In this document: piece after piece, positions 62,413 through 64,000 of the stretch
Layout of the letters: every line of letters begins with the position of its first letter
How positions within the stretch are numbered: position 1 is the stretch's first letter
Assembly: GCA_002270565.1 (NCBI GenBank)
Contig: NQMI01000049.1
Span: 97,749 to 161,748 of the forward strand
Reading direction: 5' to 3'
Origin: Stenocarpella maydis
Lineage: Eukaryota > Ascomycota > Sordariomycetes > Diaporthales > Diaporthaceae
Length of the DNA: 64,000 nucleotides
Made by a program: the position numbers and the translations under genes
Notes under the pieces: model-generated
Databases searched by the model: none
What the model was told of the DNA's origin: nothing
The model's input: the letters and a program-made list of their open reading frames with translations, nothing else

Positions 62413-63426
62413 CCTTTTTTTTTTCTCTCCCCAAGTGAATACTCTGTCTGCCGAGCAGCAGAGCCCGCGAGGTATCCGGAAGCCAGCCTCACGCAGGTAG
62501 CCGTTTCTTCAAGTGTGAAGCCGAACATTGACCGACGCCAAAACTACGCCCCCGTTACCGCCCTGTGCAACGGCACCGAGAATAATAGGGAAGTTCAAGG
62601 TCTCAAGGGCGTCAAGAAATATCTCCCAGGCTGCTGGTTCCGTTTTCCGCGGGCTTTTCTGCCAACAGCGCCCCGGAGACTCCGGGTAGGAGGCGTGCAG
62701 ACGATGACGCCGGGCCAACTGCATGGCCGGGCCTCCGGGGCGGCGGGTCACAGCTGCACAAGCCTCGGCCCACCCCCGGCGATGCCACATGGACCTACCT
62801 CAGGAATGGACTGCTGCTCTAGAGCCAGGGCGGCGTGCCGTCCACGGGCGCATTCTGGAATGGCGCCTGTCTTGCCCTTGGATCGCCCACCCCGCTGCCC
62901 GCCCCGCCGCAGGGACGTGTTGGCGGTGGAGGCGGAGGGGCAGTGTTCTTATATATGAGCGAGCGTGTCGCCATCCATTGCAGCACGCTGGGGGATCGGA
63001 GGCCCACGACGTCACGCACCCGATCTCCCACCACACGTCGTACGGCGTGGGCGGATGCGCCGCCGTGCCGGGCGCTCCAGCACATGTATCCGCGTGTCTC
63101 CTGCCACCGTGCAGCCGCGGCTCTGAACCAAGCATGGTGCGATTGACGCAATCTGCTTCTGGTCCCACTGCATGTTGCCGAATCAGTCTCGGAGATCGTA
63201 AGCGACCTTAGCAGTCTGTCAGTACGCAGACGTCGTCGTCTTCCTGGCCAGGGCCTATCCGATACGTCCGCCTCGGTCTTGACAAGCGAGTGCTTGTGTG
63301 TCAGTGTTTCCGGAACCACTTTGAGGACTCGTCGCCGAGTCCGTCCTCGAGCGTCACCCGGGTGAAATGGCCTGGACGACAAAGAGGCCAAAGGCCACTG
63401 TTGTGACAGCCCGTGTAGCACTGGAA

Positions 63427-63463
63427 AGTAGGTAGGTGGGTAGGCAGGTAGGTAGGTAGGTAG
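63427..63463. repeat. (TAGG)n microsatellite, imperfect
   Basis: About nine TAGG units with TGGG and CAGG variants. Confidence 0.9.
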
Positions 63464-64000
63464 TACACGCAAATACCTTTGTGGGCAGGTTGTTCTCAGT
63501 TTGACTTGAGTTCGGATCGTGCTATGTGCCGCAGGAATACCTGCCCCATAGAGATGTTTATTGAATACATAGGTCCGGCAGCGTTGTGGGAGATGCGCCA
63601 ATGCTGCCAATATCTGGCCCTCGCTGCTCACGTAAGAAAAGAGAAGAGAGAAAAGCCTCCGCCGTCCGCGCCTCCGTCCGCTCTATAAAAAAAAAAAAAG
63701 CCGTGTTCGTGAACTACCCATGATACAGGACCATAGAACGCCAGAACAATGCACAAAAAACCACTCCTAACCAACAGCAATGATATCTTCCAAAATTTCA
63801 ATGCGGTGTTTGCTTCGAATGGAGGGACAAACGCAAGATAGCGAGTCGCAGGCCAGTGTCCGGTCGCTGCACACTGATAACCACTGTTGCTTCCTTTGGT
63901 GGGTTTCTGAAGGGACCAAAATATGATGCGATGCAAGGCGAAAACTCGAGGTGCCAACATCAGGCGTCGTTGCTCACTCTGGCCTTAGACTTCGGGGTGT

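Larger units (their letters stand above)
59393..64000. other. 4.6-kb region without a supported gene, to window end
   Basis: Next to 59392 lies the presumed SUN promoter, with CA/GT-rich and ACGA repeats (59600-59790). Other items: G runs, a (GC)n(AC)n stretch at about 61092-61110, a T run at 62380-62412 and TAGG repeats at 63427-63463. The longest open frame (270 codons, minus strand, 62819-63631) includes the TAGG repeat and shows no domain. At the edge, the minus-strand stop at 63962-63960 closes an open frame reading TPKSKARVSNDA; it may be the C-terminus of a gene lying to the right, but 40 bases cannot prove it. Confidence 0.4.

Noticed and set aside
61917..62528. 203-codon minus-strand frame with a Lys run
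   Set aside because: The Lys run is the poly-T tract read in antisense; the rest has no recognisable domain.
62819..63631. 270-codon minus-strand frame
   Set aside because: Longest open frame in the right-hand gap, but it includes the TAGG repeat and shows no motif, signal or codon pattern. Left as uncalled.

Overview
The window is nuclear DNA of a filamentous ascomycete (Pezizomycotina, most likely Sordariomycetes). The reasons are the short GT-AG introns with CTAAC branch points, the fungal proteins (DUF3425-type bZIP factor, SUN/GH132 wall protein, CorA-like protein, Kes1/Osh4 homologue) and an AT-rich island in which retrotransposons carry the transition-only scars of repeat-induced point mutation (RIP). 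I cannot name the genus.

Layout. 1-1402 (-): 5' half of SDH1, running off the left edge. 2426-3579 (-): bZIP/DUF3425 regulator. 4.2-8.9 kb: AT-rich and medium-GC sequence with microsatellites and an assembly gap, no recognisable gene. 10648-11875 (+): class II fructose-bisphosphate aldolase, convergent with 12412-13860 (-), a Kes1/Osh4 oxysterol-binding protein. 14.7-26.2 kb: AT-rich, RIP-damaged island holding a 7.48-kb Ty3/gypsy chromovirus with both LTRs and a 5-bp target duplication, a Ty1/copia-type RT-RNase H remnant on the minus strand, two small undamaged GC islets and simple repeats. 26228-27663 (-): GT31/DUF604-like glycosyltransferase with a Cys-rich tail, divergent from 28553-33001 (+), a large CorA-like membrane protein with a 9-nt microexon and one problem splice junction. 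33993-39367 (-): fungal protein of unknown function that appears to be split by a 2.48-kb intron. 44113-46000 (-): lysine 2,3-aminomutase-type radical SAM/PLP enzyme with a probable GC-AG intron. 50445-55060 (-): Vps10 sorting receptor. 57966-59392 (-): SUN-family (GH132) cell-wall protein. 59.4-64 kb: no supported gene.

The genes are mostly housekeeping (respiration, glycolysis, sterol/PI4P exchange, vacuolar sorting, cell wall) and are not arranged as a biosynthetic cluster. The accessory character sits in the repeat island and the long gene-poor gaps. CDS coordinates are splice-aware: I chose junctions by reading frame, consensus sites and family continuity, with no transcript evidence.
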